Position numbers and translations under genes: made by a program. Below, piece by piece: positions 8,158 to 18,288 of a stretch of DNA of 48,492 nt. A model generated the notes under the pieces. It was not told where the DNA came from. It saw only the letters and a program-made list of their open reading frames with translations, and searched no databases. The DNA is from Paracoccus nototheniae (GTDB lineage Bacteria > Pseudomonadota > Alphaproteobacteria > Rhodobacterales > Rhodobacteraceae). The stretch's first letter is position 1. Every line of letters begins with the position of its first letter. The stretch covers positions 1 through 48,492 of the forward strand of contig NZ_RQRT01000028.1 of the NCBI RefSeq assembly GCF_004335005.1, read 5' to 3'.

Positions 8158-9303
8158 ATGACCGATCTTCCGATCCCGGCCACGCGGCCGGAAAATCCGC
8201 GTTTTTCCTCGGGCCCTTGCGCCAAGATCCCCCATTATTCGCTGGACATGCTGTCGGACGCGCCGCTTGGCCGGTCGCATCGTGCCGCCGTCGGCAAGGC
8301 CAAGCTGGCTTTGGCGATCGACCTGACCCGCGAGGTTCTGGGCGTTCCCGAAGGCTATCGCATCGGCATCGTTCCCGGATCCGACACCGGCGCGGTCGAG
8401 ATGGCGATGTGGACCTTGCTGGGCGCCCGCCCGGTCGAGATGCTGGCCTGGGAAAGCTTTGGCGAGGGCTGGGTCACCGACGCCGTCAAGCAGCTGAAGC
8501 TGGACGCCGTTGTCCGCACCGCCGACTATGGCAAGATCGTCAATCTGGCCGAGGTCGATTTCGACCGCGATGTCGTCTTTACCTGGAACGGCACGACCAG
8601 CGGCGTGCGCGTCCCGAATGGCGATGCGATCCCTGCCGACCGTGCCGGGCTGACCATCTGCGACGCGACCAGCGCGGCCTTTGCCATGGACCTGCCATGG
8701 GACAAGCTGGATGTGGTGACCTTTAGCTGGCAGAAGGTTCTGGGCGGAGAGGGCGCGCATGGCGTGCTGATCCTGAGCCCCCGCGCCGTCGAGCGGCTGG
8801 AAACCTATACCCCCGCCTGGCCGCTGCCCAAGATCTTCCGGATGACCAAGGGTGGCAAGCTGATCGAGGGCATCTTCAAGGGCGAGACGATCAACACGCC
8901 CTCCATGCTGGCGGTCGAGGATTATCTGGTCGCCCTGACCTGGGCGCAGGGTCTGGGCGGGCTGCCCGCGCTGATCGCCCGGGCGGATGCCAATGCCGGC
9001 GCCGTGCGCGATTTCATCGCGGACAAGGACTGGATCGCCGATCTGGCGGAGGATCCGGCGACCGGATCGACCACCAGCGTCTGTCTGAAATTCACCGATC
9101 CCGTGATCCGGGATGGCGCGGCATTCGCCAAGGCCGTCGCCAAGCGGCTGGAGAAGGAAGGCGTCGCCCTGGATGCGGGCGCCTATCGCGATGCGCCGGC
9201 GGGGCTGCGGATCTGGTGCGGGTCCACCGTCGAGACGGCGGATGTCGCGGCGCTGATGCCCTGGATCGAGTGGGCCTATCGCAGCGAGCTGGCCGCGCAG
9301 TAG
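8158..9303 (+). CDS. serC: Phosphoserine aminotransferase SerC (alphaproteobacterial type)
   Basis: This 381-residue PLP-dependent aminotransferase (fold type I) converts 3-phosphohydroxypyruvate plus glutamate to phosphoserine plus 2-oxoglutarate. The N-terminal RFSSGPCAK and GRSHR segments are typical. The PLP lysine is K193 in [14 protein letters not shown], with the pyridine-binding aspartate in ICDATSA (D169). Its length fits the alphaproteobacterial/archaeal-like SerC subgroup, slightly longer than the E. coli enzyme. It is the first gene of the serC-serA pair and is preceded by the serC leader, whose last hairpin covers GGAAG 8 nt before the ATG. Confidence 0.95.
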   Translation: MTDLPIPATRPENPRFSSGPCAKIPHYSLDMLSDAPLGRSHRAAVGKAKLALAIDLTREVLGVPEGYRIGIVPGSDTGAVEMAMWTLLGARPVEMLAWESFGEGWVTDAVKQLKLDAVVRTADYGKIVNLAEVDFDRDVVFTWNGTTSGVRVPNGDAIPADRAGLTICDATSAAFAMDLPWDKLDVVTFSWQKVLGGEGAHGVLILSPRAVERLETYTPAWPLPKIFRMTKGGKLIEGIFKGETINTPSMLAVEDYLVALTWAQGLGGLPALIARADANAGAVRDFIADKDWIADLAEDPATGSTTSVCLKFTDPVIRDGAAFAKAVAKRLEKEGVALDAGAYRDAPAGLRIWCGSTVETADVAALMPWIEWAYRSELAAQ

Positions 9304-9321
9304 TTTTGCGTCCCGCGACTG

Positions 9322-9378
9322 CCGGGGGCTGTCTGCCCCCGGACCCCCGAGGATATTTCCAGACCAATGCAGGATGAA
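9322..9378. repeat. Intergenic palindromic repeat with G/C hairpin (serC-serA spacer)
   Basis: A perfect hairpin CCGGGGGC(9322-9329)/GCCCCCGG(9335-9342) is followed by ACCCCCGAGGATATTTCC and then ATGCAGGATGAA. This is the same element seen at 18.2, 21.2 and 23.7 kb, in reverse orientation. It sits between serC and serA. No T-run follows, so the stem is more likely a processing or attenuation site than a full terminator. Confidence 0.65.
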
Positions 9379-9425
9379 GCGTCGGCGCGGCCAAGGGCCC
9401 GGACGCGATACAAAGGATGAATGAC

Positions 9426-11015
<1,590 letters not shown>

Positions 11016-11023
11016 CCTTGACC

Positions 11024-11052
11024 CCGCGCGCACCTACCCAAGGGGCGCGCGG
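11024..11052 (+). terminator. Candidate stem-loop terminator after serA
   Basis: CCGCGCGC (11024-11031) pairs perfectly with GCGCGCGG (11045-11052) across a 13-nt loop, directly after the serA stop. Only a short T-stretch (CATTTCC) follows, so termination may be partial. Confidence 0.45.
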
Positions 11053-11085
11053 CATTTCCTGCCGCAGGCCGGGCAAGGGTGAGCG

Positions 11086-11808
11086 ATGCGACTTTACGCG
11101 ATTGGCGACATTCACGGACATCTGGACCTGCTGAAGGCGGCCCATCAACGGATCTTCGACGATGGCGGGCCGGATGCGCCGATCGCCCATGTCGGCGATC
11201 TGATCGACCGCGGCCCTGATTCGCGTGGCGTGGTTGATTATCTGCTGCGCGGGCAGCGTGCCGGGCGGCGGTGGATCGTCACGCGCGGCAATCACGATCG
11301 CTTTCTGCCCGCCTTTCTGAACAGCCCGGACTGGACCGATCCGGGCCTGTCCTCGGGGCAGCATTGGGTGGATCATCCGGGACTGGGGGCGGCCACGACG
11401 CTGCGGTCCTATGGCGTGGACCCCGATCAGCCGCGCGCCGCACTGCTGGAGGCCGCGCGCCGGGCAGTGCCTCAGGATCACGCGCAGTTTCTGGCATCGC
11501 TGCCGCTGTGGTATCTGCATCCGCGGGCCCTGGTCGTGCATGCGGGCCTGCGGCCCGGCGTCGATCTGCAGGCGCAGAGCGAACATGATCTGGTCTGGAT
11601 CCGGCAGGGGTTTCTGGACAGCGATGCCAATTTCGGGCCGCTGCTGGTGCATGGCCATACCGCGCTGGAACGCCCGACCCTGTATCGCAACCGGCTGAAC
11701 CTGGATGGTGGGGCGGCCTATGGCCGGGCCTTGTCGGCGGTCGTGATCGAACCCGGAACGGTGCATCTGCTGACCGATGCCGGCCGTCATCCCCTGACCG
11801 CAGAGTGA
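11086..11808 (+). CDS. PPP-type metallophosphoesterase (serine/threonine protein phosphatase-like)
   Basis: This 240-residue cytosolic protein has the calcineurin-like two-metal motifs in order: GDIHGH at 7-12 (D8, H10), GDLIDRGPDS at 37-46 (D38), and RGNHD at 67-71. HAG (LVVHAGLRPG) and the late HGHT histidine follow. This is the bacterial PPP arrangement of PrpA/B-type protein phosphatases and ApaH-like enzymes. At about 240 residues it lacks extra domains, and the natural substrate (phosphoprotein or Ap4A-like) cannot be assigned. It lies 70 bp after serA, behind a hairpin. The creA-family gene starts 4 bp after its stop, so the two are probably co-transcribed. Confidence 0.85.
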   Translation: MRLYAIGDIHGHLDLLKAAHQRIFDDGGPDAPIAHVGDLIDRGPDSRGVVDYLLRGQRAGRRWIVTRGNHDRFLPAFLNSPDWTDPGLSSGQHWVDHPGLGAATTLRSYGVDPDQPRAALLEAARRAVPQDHAQFLASLPLWYLHPRALVVHAGLRPGVDLQAQSEHDLVWIRQGFLDSDANFGPLLVHGHTALERPTLYRNRLNLDGGAAYGRALSAVVIEPGTVHLLTDAGRHPLTAE

Positions 11809-11812
11809 CCCG

Positions 11813-12277
11813 ATGCGCCTGATCCCCTGTGCCGCCGCCCTGTTCCTGACCACCATGCCCGTGGCCCAAGCCGAGGAAATCGGCCGGGTCGGCGTCGATT
11901 GGGTCGGCAATGACGTCATCATCGAGGCGATCCGCGACCCCGAGGTGCCCGGCGTGACCTGCCATCTGGCCTATTTCAGCCGCTCGGTTCTGGACCGGCT
12001 GAGTCAGGGCAACTGGTTCGAGGATCCCTCGAACAGCGCCATCGAATGCGCCCGGACCGGCCCCATCGACGCATCGGGGCTGGACCCCGACAGCGACGGA
12101 GAGGATGTGTTCCGAGAGGGGCGGTCGCTGGTCTTCAAATCGCTGCGCGTGCGCCGGATCTGGGACGCCGAAAACCGGGTGCTGGTCTATCTGGCCCATG
12201 CCAGCGAGCTGAGCGAAGGCTCGGCCAAGATGTCCATGGCGACGGTGCCACTGGCCGAGGGCGATCTGGCACCCTGA
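11813..12277 (+). CDS. creA: CreA-family periplasmic protein
   Basis: This 154-residue protein begins with a cleavable signal peptide: a hydrophobic stretch, then PVAQA before EEIGR around residue 20. The mature part contains the conserved CreA (PF05981-type) block VGVDWVGNDVIIEAIRDPEVPGVTCHLAYF, followed by DPSNSAIECARTGPI and a SLRVRRIWDAE segment. CreA proteins are widespread, are named from the E. coli creABCD locus, and have no established biochemical role. None of creB, creC or creD is nearby. The gene begins only 4 bp after the phosphatase stop. Confidence 0.85.
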   Translation: MRLIPCAAALFLTTMPVAQAEEIGRVGVDWVGNDVIIEAIRDPEVPGVTCHLAYFSRSVLDRLSQGNWFEDPSNSAIECARTGPIDASGLDPDSDGEDVFREGRSLVFKSLRVRRIWDAENRVLVYLAHASELSEGSAKMSMATVPLAEGDLAP

Positions 12278-12353
12278 CCGGGCATCCGGTGGACAGAATC
12301 GCCCCGGCGGGTTAGAAGACGCGCTGACTTTGCACGATTGCGGATACTCACGG

Positions 12354-12701
12354 ATGGACGCCCCCCGGATGCAGGCCCAAAGCCGCCAAGCGAAATACAG
12401 TCTGGGACAGATCGTGCGCCACCGCTCGCGGCCGTTTCGCGGCGTGATCTTCGATGTCGACCCCGAATTCGCCAATACCGAAGAATGGTACGAATCGATC
12501 CCCGAGGAATCACGCCCGCACAAGGATCAGCCCTTTTACCATCTGTTGGCCGAAACCGAGGCGACCTATTACGTCGCCTATGTCTCGGAACAGAATCTGG
12601 AACCCGACGTCTCGGGCGAGCCGCTGGACCACCCCGAGCTGGGTGATATGTTCAGCACCTTTGTGGACGGACGTTACAGCCTGTCCGGGCCGGTGAACTG
12701 A
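12354..12701 (+). CDS. hspQ: Heat shock protein HspQ
   Basis: This is a 115-residue HspQ/YccV-family protein. The SH3-like fold is marked by KYSLGQIVRHRSRPFRGVIFDVDP, then NTEEWYESIP and FYHLLAE, and ends with YVAYVSEQNLEPD...GEPLDHPELGDMF. In E. coli HspQ is a specificity factor and substrate of Lon and promotes degradation of selected proteins. The start is not well fixed: ATG 12354 (weak GCGGA about 9 nt upstream) and ATG 12369 both precede the conserved core, and an upstream in-frame codon at 12330 also exists. No clear heat-shock promoter was seen in the 76-bp gap behind creA. Confidence 0.87.
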   Translation: MDAPRMQAQSRQAKYSLGQIVRHRSRPFRGVIFDVDPEFANTEEWYESIPEESRPHKDQPFYHLLAETEATYYVAYVSEQNLEPDVSGEPLDHPELGDMFSTFVDGRYSLSGPVN

Positions 12702-12725
12702 CGGTCCCTTACCCCTTGGCGGGCG

Positions 12726-13235
12726 TCACGCCTTTGCGGGCGGCGTCAGCGGGATGCTGAAGGCCAGATAGTTGCGGCTTTCCTCGCGGTAATAGCACAG
12801 GGCCTGCGTCAGATCCTGGATCAGGAACCAGCCGAACCCCCCTTCGGGCAGATCATCCATGGCCAGCGTCGGCAGGCTGCGGGGCAGCATGCAATCGTCG
12901 GGCAGCGTGTTGCCGTCATCGGTCAGGGCGCAGGCGATGCAGGCATCCTGATGGACGATGCACAGATGGATGACCGGGGGGCGCGGCGGCGCCATGGCTG
13001 TCTGGCGCCCGGTGCGCGGGGCATGTTCGGTGACGTTGTTCATCACCTCAGCCAGAACCAGCTCCAGCCGGCCCAAGGTCTCTTCGCTGACCTCGCGGCT
13101 GAACCGCTGGCGCACATCATGCAAGGTGGCGCGCACGGTGACCGGATGGGCCTTCAACACGCGATGGAACATCGGTTGGGTCCGGACTGCCGATCGGCTG
13201 CCAGGCTCCGGGCCGGATAATCCGGGATGGGTCAT
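12726..13235 (-). CDS. Anti-sigma regulatory factor (RsbW/HATPase_c_2-type serine kinase)
   Basis: This 169-residue cytosolic GHKL ATPase resembles RsbW or SpoIIAB. The N box is LVLAEVMNNVTEHA at 59-72 (E63, N66/N67). The Asp box is in ALTDDGN, and the G-box region is GGFGWFLIQDL. Such kinases bind a sigma factor or other partner and phosphorylate a STAS-domain antagonist. The antagonist is probably the product of the overlapping upstream gene, which shares ATGA at 13232-13235, suggesting translational coupling. No sigma factor, PP2C phosphatase or histidine kinase is encoded next to the pair, so the output is unknown. ATG 13235 is preceded by AAGGA at about 9 nt; ATG 13172 is an alternative start. 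Confidence 0.82.
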   Translation of the reverse strand: MTHPGLSGPEPGSRSAVRTQPMFHRVLKAHPVTVRATLHDVRQRFSREVSEETLGRLELVLAEVMNNVTEHAPRTGRQTAMAPPRPPVIHLCIVHQDACIACALTDDGNTLPDDCMLPRSLPTLAMDDLPEGGFGWFLIQDLTQALCYYREESRNYLAFSIPLTPPAKA

Positions 13236-13564
13236 GCATCAGGTTCCTTCCTTGCGGGTTGGGGCTGCAGATCGAACACGCTGTCCATCCGCGTCAGGCG
13301 GAAGACGCGTTCCACATTGGGCGTCAGGGCCTGCAGCACGATGGCCAGATTACCGGGCAGGCTTTTGCGGACCGATATCATCGCCCCAAGGCCCGAACTG
13401 TCCATGAAATCGACCGCCGCCATGTCCAGACAGACGGATTTTCCACAGGGGGCGACGATGTCGCGCAGCTTGTCCTTGAACATCGTGGCGACGGCGGCAT
13501 CGATCCGGGGTTCCATCACCCTGATATGCAGATGGGTGTCGGAATCTTCGACGATGAACTGCAT
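13232..13564 (-). CDS. STAS-domain anti-anti-sigma factor (RsbV-like)
   Basis: This 110-residue protein is made up entirely of a STAS domain. The phosphorylation loop reads DFMDSSGLGAM at 52-62, with S56 or S57 as the expected phospho-acceptor, followed by the helix ISVRKSL and the strand LAIVLQALTPNVERVF. By family, the unphosphorylated form captures the RsbW-type kinase and frees its partner. The start at 13564 has AAAGGA 6 nt upstream; ATG 13579 is less well placed. It overlaps the downstream kinase gene by 4 bp and is divergent from the thiolase gene, with 88 bp between the two starts. Confidence 0.87.
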   Translation of the reverse strand: MQFIVEDSDTHLHIRVMEPRIDAAVATMFKDKLRDIVAPCGKSVCLDMAAVDFMDSSGLGAMISVRKSLPGNLAIVLQALTPNVERVFRLTRMDSVFDLQPQPARKEPDA

Positions 13565-13652
13565 GAGGGGTCCTTTCATGTCCGCGTCCCTGATGACTAG
13601 ACGCCAAAGGTTGCGATCCGGTAAGCCGAAGGCAGGGGATCGGGGGAAAGTC

Positions 13653-14819
13653 ATGACAAATCGAGGCATCTGTATTCTGGGCGCCGCCCGGACGCCGATG
13701 GGCGGGCTGATGGGGGCGTTGTCGGGCCTGCCCGCGCCGGATCTGGGCGGGGCGGCGATCGCGGAGGCGCTGGCGCGGGCCGGGGTCGCGGACCGGGCGC
13801 CCGATGCGCTGATCATGGGCTGCGTGCTGCCCGCCGGTCAGGGTCAGGCCCCGGCACGGCAGGCAGGCTTTGCAGCGGGCCTGCCGCAATCGGTGCCCGC
13901 CACCACGCTGAACAAGATGTGCGGATCGGGCATGCAGGCCGTGATGATGGCCGCCGACGCCATTGCCGCCGGCAGTGCCGGTCTGGTCGTCGCCGGCGGG
14001 ATGGAAAGCATGTCGAATGCCCCCTATCTGCTGCCCCGGATGCGGGCCGGGGCGCGGTTGGGCCATGCGCAGGTGCTGGATCACATGTTTCTGGACGGGC
14101 TGGAGGATGCCTATGACAAAGGCCGCCTGATGGGCAGCTTTGCCGAGGATTGCGCCACCGAATTCGCCTTTTCCCGCCAGCAGCAGGACGATTATGCCCG
14201 GGCCAGCCTGTCGCGGGCGCAGGCGGCCATCGCCTCGGGCGCCTTCGCGGCGGAGATCGCCGCGGTCACCGTGCCGGGTCGGGACGGCGACCGGATCGTG
14301 GATACGGATGAACAGCCCGGCCTGGCCCGCCCCGACAAGATCGCCCGGCTGAAGCCCGCCTTTCGCAAGGACGGCACGGTGACGGCGGCCAACAGCTCCA
14401 GCATCTCGGACGGGGCGGCGGCGCTGGTGATCGGCGCCGATCCGGCAGGCGCCATCGCCCGCATTCTGGGCCATGCCAGCCACGCTCAGGCACCCGGGCA
14501 GTTTCCGACCGCCCCGGTTCCCGCCGCAGCCAAGCTGCTGGCACGCCTTGGCTGGACGCCGTCCGATGTCGATCTGTGGGAGGTGAACGAGGCGTTTGCC
14601 GTCGTGCCCATGGCCTTCATGGCGCGGATGGATATCGCCCATGACGTGGTGAACGTGAATGGCGGCGCCTGCGCGCTTGGCCATCCGATCGGCGCCTCGG
14701 GGGCGCGGATCATCGTGACGCTGATCCATGCCCTGCAGGCGCGCGGGCTCAGGCGCGGGATCGCCGCCATCTGCATCGGCGGAGGCGAGGGCACCGCGAT
14801 CGCCATCGAGTTAACATAA
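13653..14819 (+). CDS. Acetyl-CoA acetyltransferase / 3-ketoacyl-CoA thiolase
   Basis: This 388-residue thiolase has the nucleophilic cysteine in LNKMCGSGMQAV (near residue 89), the SISDGAAAL segment, the VNEAFA motif, the histidine motif NVNGGACALGHPIGASGARI, and a C-terminal cysteine in CIGGGEGTA. It condenses or cleaves acyl-CoA and may act in acetoacetyl-CoA (PHB or ketone) metabolism or beta-oxidation. The length and the CIGGGEGTA ending fit biosynthetic/degradative thiolase II. No other beta-oxidation or PHB gene is adjacent. ATG 13653 has GGGGGA 5 nt upstream; upstream in-frame readings run into the divergent STAS gene and were discarded. Confidence 0.9.
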   Translation: MTNRGICILGAARTPMGGLMGALSGLPAPDLGGAAIAEALARAGVADRAPDALIMGCVLPAGQGQAPARQAGFAAGLPQSVPATTLNKMCGSGMQAVMMAADAIAAGSAGLVVAGGMESMSNAPYLLPRMRAGARLGHAQVLDHMFLDGLEDAYDKGRLMGSFAEDCATEFAFSRQQQDDYARASLSRAQAAIASGAFAAEIAAVTVPGRDGDRIVDTDEQPGLARPDKIARLKPAFRKDGTVTAANSSSISDGAAALVIGADPAGAIARILGHASHAQAPGQFPTAPVPAAAKLLARLGWTPSDVDLWEVNEAFAVVPMAFMARMDIAHDVVNVNGGACALGHPIGASGARIIVTLIHALQARGLRRGIAAICIGGGEGTAIAIELT

Positions 14820-14997
14820 GTTGCACAATAATCCGGCATGCCACCCCTTGCGCCCGCCTTGCGGTGGTTCGGTCCTGGGGTGCCTGCGGAACTTATGGGC
14901 AACCGCACCGGTTCTTCTGTAGACATCGCCGAACCGGGCGCGGATCATCGATGCCAGAACAGCCCGGACAGACGATGCACCAGACATTGGGGGGATA

Positions 14998-16407
14998 ATG
15001 AGTTATTACAACGAGATGTTCGAAGGCGACAGCGTGCGCGACCCCTATGCCCGTCTCAGGGAATGGGTCGAGACGATGCCCGACGATTTTCGCCAGATGA
15101 AACAGGCCGAGGCCGAGGCGCTGTTCCGGCGCATCGGCATCACCTTTGCCGTCTATGGCGAGGGGGGCGATCCGGACCGCCTGATCCCCTTCGACATGAT
15201 GCCCCGCGTGTTCGAGCAGGCCGAATGGCGCAAGCTGGAACGCGGCATCAAGCAGCGCGCCCGCGCCCTGAACGCCTTTCTGCGCGATGTCTATGGTCGC
15301 GGCGAGATCGTGCGCGCCGGTCGCATTCCGGGCCGTCTGGTCTATCAGAACGAGGCCTATGAGAAATCCGTGGTCGGCGTCGTGCCGCCGCGCGGGGTCT
15401 ATTCCCATATCATCGGCATCGACCTTGTGCGCACCGCCAAGGACGAATTCTATGTGCTGGAAGATAACTGCCGCACGCCCTCGGGGGTCAGCTATATGCT
15501 GGAAAACCGGGAAATCATGATGCGCATGTTCCCGCAGCTGTTCCGCAACAACCGGATCGAGCCTGTGGACCAGTATCCCGACCTGCTGCGCCGCACGCTG
15601 GAATCGGTGGCGCCCGCCAAATGCAGCGACCGCCCAACCTGCGTGATCCTGACGCCGGGCCATTTCAACAGCGCCTATTATGAACACAGCTTTCTGGCCA
15701 ACCTGATGGGCGTGGAACTGGTCGAGGGGCAGGATCTGTTCGTGGACGGCGAATTCGTCTATATGCGCACGACGACGGGTCCGAAACGCGTGGACGTGAT
15801 CTATCGCCGGATCGACGATCCCTATCTGGATCCGCTGTGTTTCCGCCCCGATTCGATGCTGGGCATTCCGGGGCTGATGGATGTCTATCGCTCGGGCGGG
15901 GTATCGATCTGTTCGGCACCGGGCGCGGGCGTGGCCGATGACAAGGCCATCTATACCTTCGTCCCCGAGATGATCCGGTTTTATCTGGGCGAGGAACCCA
16001 TCCTGAACAACGTCCAGACCTGGACCCTGTGGAAGGATGACGATTACCGCTATGTCATGGAACACCTGCCCGAACTGGTGGTCAAAGAGGTCCATGGCTC
16101 GGGCGGCTATGGCATGCTGGTCGGTCCGAAATCCACGAAAGAGGAAATCGAGACCTTCCGCCTGAAGATCCAGGCCAATCCATCAAATTACATCGCCCAG
16201 CCCACGCTGGCCTTGTCGACCTGCCCGACCTTCGTCGACGAAGGCATCGCACCGCGCCATGTGGACCTGCGGCCCTATTGCCTGTGCGGCGACAGGATCG
16301 AACTGGTGCCGGGCGGCCTGACCCGCGTCGCTTTGCGCGACGGCAGCCTCGTGGTGAACTCGTCGCAGGGCGGGGGCGTCAAGGACACCTGGGTGTTGTC
16401 GGAATGA
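14998..16407 (+). CDS. Circularly permuted type-2 ATP-grasp protein (Anbu-associated)
   Basis: This 469-residue soluble protein belongs to the circularly permuted ATP-grasp class (DUF404/DUF407). Visible family blocks include YGRGEIVRAGRIP, IIGIDLVRTAKDEFYVLEDNCRTPSGVSYMLENR, RRIDDPYLDPLCFRPDS, NVQTWTLW and the late glycine-rich VVKEVHGSGGYGML and LVVNSSQGGGVKDTWVL. ATP-grasp enzymes join a carboxylate to an amine via acyl-phosphate. Comparative genomics has proposed peptide or amino-acid ligation for this group, but no reaction is established. It leads a tight plus-strand run with the alpha-E gene (14-bp gap) and the transglutaminase. The Shine-Dalgarno is GGGGGGA before ATG 14998. Confidence 0.9.
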   Translation: MSYYNEMFEGDSVRDPYARLREWVETMPDDFRQMKQAEAEALFRRIGITFAVYGEGGDPDRLIPFDMMPRVFEQAEWRKLERGIKQRARALNAFLRDVYGRGEIVRAGRIPGRLVYQNEAYEKSVVGVVPPRGVYSHIIGIDLVRTAKDEFYVLEDNCRTPSGVSYMLENREIMMRMFPQLFRNNRIEPVDQYPDLLRRTLESVAPAKCSDRPTCVILTPGHFNSAYYEHSFLANLMGVELVEGQDLFVDGEFVYMRTTTGPKRVDVIYRRIDDPYLDPLCFRPDSMLGIPGLMDVYRSGGVSICSAPGAGVADDKAIYTFVPEMIRFYLGEEPILNNVQTWTLWKDDDYRYVMEHLPELVVKEVHGSGGYGMLVGPKSTKEEIETFRLKIQANPSNYIAQPTLALSTCPTFVDEGIAPRHVDLRPYCLCGDRIELVPGGLTRVALRDGSLVVNSSQGGGVKDTWVLSE

Positions 16408-16421
16408 GGGGGGGAACCACA

Positions 16422-17378
16422 ATGCTCAGCCGCACCGCATCGAACCTGTTCTGGATGGGCCGCAATCTGGAACGCGCCGAAACCGCCGCACGCCTTCTGG
16501 ATGTGGGCCAGCGCATCACGCTGCTGCCCAACACCGAACTGGGCTATCAGAACGAATGGAATTCGCTGCTGCAGGCCTCGGGCAGCTCGGACCTGTTCCG
16601 GGAAAAATACGGCGAGATCACGCAGGAAAACATCGAAGAGTTCATCTTTTTCGACCGTGCCAACCCGTCATCGGTGGCCAGCTGTCTGGAAAAGGCGCGC
16701 GAGGCCGGGCGGATCGTGCGCACCGCCCTGACCTCTCAGGTCTGGGACGCGCTGAACGTGTCCTATCAGGAATTGCGCAAGATCGAACGCCAGCCCCGGT
16801 CGACGCTGGACACGGCCTCACTGACCGATTTCACCACCGGCCACACCTCGACCGTGCGCGGCGCGATCAATGCGACGCAGCTGCGGAACGATGGCTGGCA
16901 TTTCATGAATCTGGGCTATGGTCTGGAACGGGCCGATGCGACGGCACGCCTGCTGGACGTCAAGTATTTCGTCCTGCTGCCCCGGATCGAATTCGTGGGA
17001 TCGGGCCTTGATACCTATCAATGGCAGGTGATCCTGCGCGCCCTGTCGGCGCACCGGGCCTATCACTGGGCGTATGGCGGCGACATCACGGCGGGTCAGG
17101 TGGCCGACTTCCTGATCCTGAACGGCGAAAGCCCGCGCGCGCTGATCACGTCGCTTTACGAGACCGTCTGGCATCTGGAAGGCTTGGCGCGCCGCTATGG
17201 CGACGGCGTCCCCCATGCGGCCCGCGACAAGGCGCGCGAGGTGCTGACCGCCCTGCAGGCCCGTGATATCGAAATGATCTTCGACGAGGGGCTGCACGAA
17301 TTTCTCAGCTGGTTCATCCGCGAACTGTCCGAGATTTCCAACCTGGTCCACCAGGATTACCTGCTGGGAGGCGTCTAG
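16422..17378 (+). CDS. Alpha-E domain protein (DUF403)
   Basis: This 318-residue all-helical protein begins MLSRTASNLFWMGRNLERAE, the standard alpha-E opening. It repeats a related motif internally (LGYGLERADATARLLDVKYF near 163-183), consistent with two helical repeats. No catalytic motif is known for the family. It is nearly always encoded beside a circularly permuted ATP-grasp and a transglutaminase, as here, so a structural or carrier role in the same pathway is inferred. ATG 16422 is preceded by a G-rich Shine-Dalgarno (GGGGGGGAACC). An upstream in-frame reading from 16278 overlaps the ATP-grasp gene and was rejected. Confidence 0.9.
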   Translation: MLSRTASNLFWMGRNLERAETAARLLDVGQRITLLPNTELGYQNEWNSLLQASGSSDLFREKYGEITQENIEEFIFFDRANPSSVASCLEKAREAGRIVRTALTSQVWDALNVSYQELRKIERQPRSTLDTASLTDFTTGHTSTVRGAINATQLRNDGWHFMNLGYGLERADATARLLDVKYFVLLPRIEFVGSGLDTYQWQVILRALSAHRAYHWAYGGDITAGQVADFLILNGESPRALITSLYETVWHLEGLARRYGDGVPHAARDKAREVLTALQARDIEMIFDEGLHEFLSWFIRELSEISNLVHQDYLLGGV

Positions 17379-17381
17379 GCC

Positions 17382-18194
17382 ATGAAGCTCAAGATCTCGC
17401 ATGAAACCGTCTATCGCTACGACCAGCCGATCCGCAATCTGGTCCAAAGCCTGCGCCTCACCCCCTCGGTCTTCGAAGGCCAGAAGACCCATGAATGGAA
17501 GATCGAGGTGTCGGGCGGCATTCGCGGCCCCGGGTTTCGCGACGGCGCGGGCGACTGGATCGAGGGCTGGACCGTGCGCGGCCCGGTCGATCACGTCACC
17601 GTCCGCATCGACGGGCGCATCGACACGCGCGACATGGCGGGCGTGCTGCGCGGGCATCGCGAAATGATCCATCCGCTGGCCTATCTGCGCGACAGCCCCA
17701 AGACCCTGCCCGACGCGGCCCTGCGCGATCTGGCGGCCTCGATCAAAGGCAGCACCGCCGATGCACTGGATCTGGCCCATCATCTGTCGGCGGCGGTCAG
17801 CGGACGCATCGCCTTTCGCCCCGGCGTCACCGGCACCGGCACCACCGCCGCCGAAGCCCTGGCGTTGGGCGAGGGCGTCTGTCAGGATCACAGCCACGCG
17901 CTGACGGCGATTGCCCGCCTGCGCGACCTGCCGGCGCGCTATGTCTCGGGCTACCTGCATTCGACCATCGACGGCCTCGCCCATGACGCCGCCCATGCTT
18001 GGGCCGAGATCCATGTCGAGGGTCTGGGCTGGATCGGCTTCGACGCCGCCAACAGCTGCTGCCCCGACGAACGCTATGTCCGTCTCGGCTCGGGGCTCGA
18101 CGCCGCCGACGCCGCGCCGATCCGTGGCGTGGCCCACGGCACCGGCGCCGAGGAACTCGACGTCAGCGTGCGCGTCGAGGAAATGACCCAGTAG
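17382..18194 (+). CDS. Transglutaminase-like cysteine peptidase family protein (Anbu-associated)
   Basis: This 270-residue protein has an N-terminal beta-rich bacterial transglutaminase-associated domain (KLKISHETVYRYDQPI, VQSLRLTPS) and a C-terminal transglutaminase fold. The triad is visible: C167 in GEGVCQDHSHAL, H205 in AHAWAEI, and D221 in GFDAANS. Members may hydrolyse or transfer peptide or isopeptide bonds. The gene starts 3 nt after the alpha-E stop, so it is very likely in one operon with the ATP-grasp and alpha-E genes. No signal peptide is seen, so it probably acts in the cytosol, where it could act on the ligase product. Confidence 0.9.
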   Translation: MKLKISHETVYRYDQPIRNLVQSLRLTPSVFEGQKTHEWKIEVSGGIRGPGFRDGAGDWIEGWTVRGPVDHVTVRIDGRIDTRDMAGVLRGHREMIHPLAYLRDSPKTLPDAALRDLAASIKGSTADALDLAHHLSAAVSGRIAFRPGVTGTGTTAAEALALGEGVCQDHSHALTAIARLRDLPARYVSGYLHSTIDGLAHDAAHAWAEIHVEGLGWIGFDAANSCCPDERYVRLGSGLDAADAAPIRGVAHGTGAEELDVSVRVEEMTQ

Positions 18195-18212
18195 ACCCCG
18201 AACGCTGGCCTC

Positions 18213-18264
18213 TTTCATCTTGGCAAAAATATCCCGCGGGGGTCCGGGGGCGCGAAGCCCCCGG
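18213..18264. repeat. Intergenic palindromic repeat with G/C hairpin (transglutaminase/cpdB)
   Basis: The box TTTCATCTTGGCAAAAATAT is followed by CCCGCGGGGGTCC and a perfect hairpin CCGGGGGC(18244-18251)/GCCCCCGG(18257-18264). It lies between two convergent genes, where the stem could limit read-through from both sides. It is the same element as at 21.2 kb, in the same orientation. Confidence 0.65.
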
Positions 18265-18288
18265 TCCGGCGCCCCCGAAAGCCCACCC

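Noticed and set aside
13227..13652. Extended N-terminus of the thiolase
   Set aside because: The extension is antisense to the STAS gene; the ATG at 13653 has a strong Shine-Dalgarno and matches the normal thiolase N-terminus.
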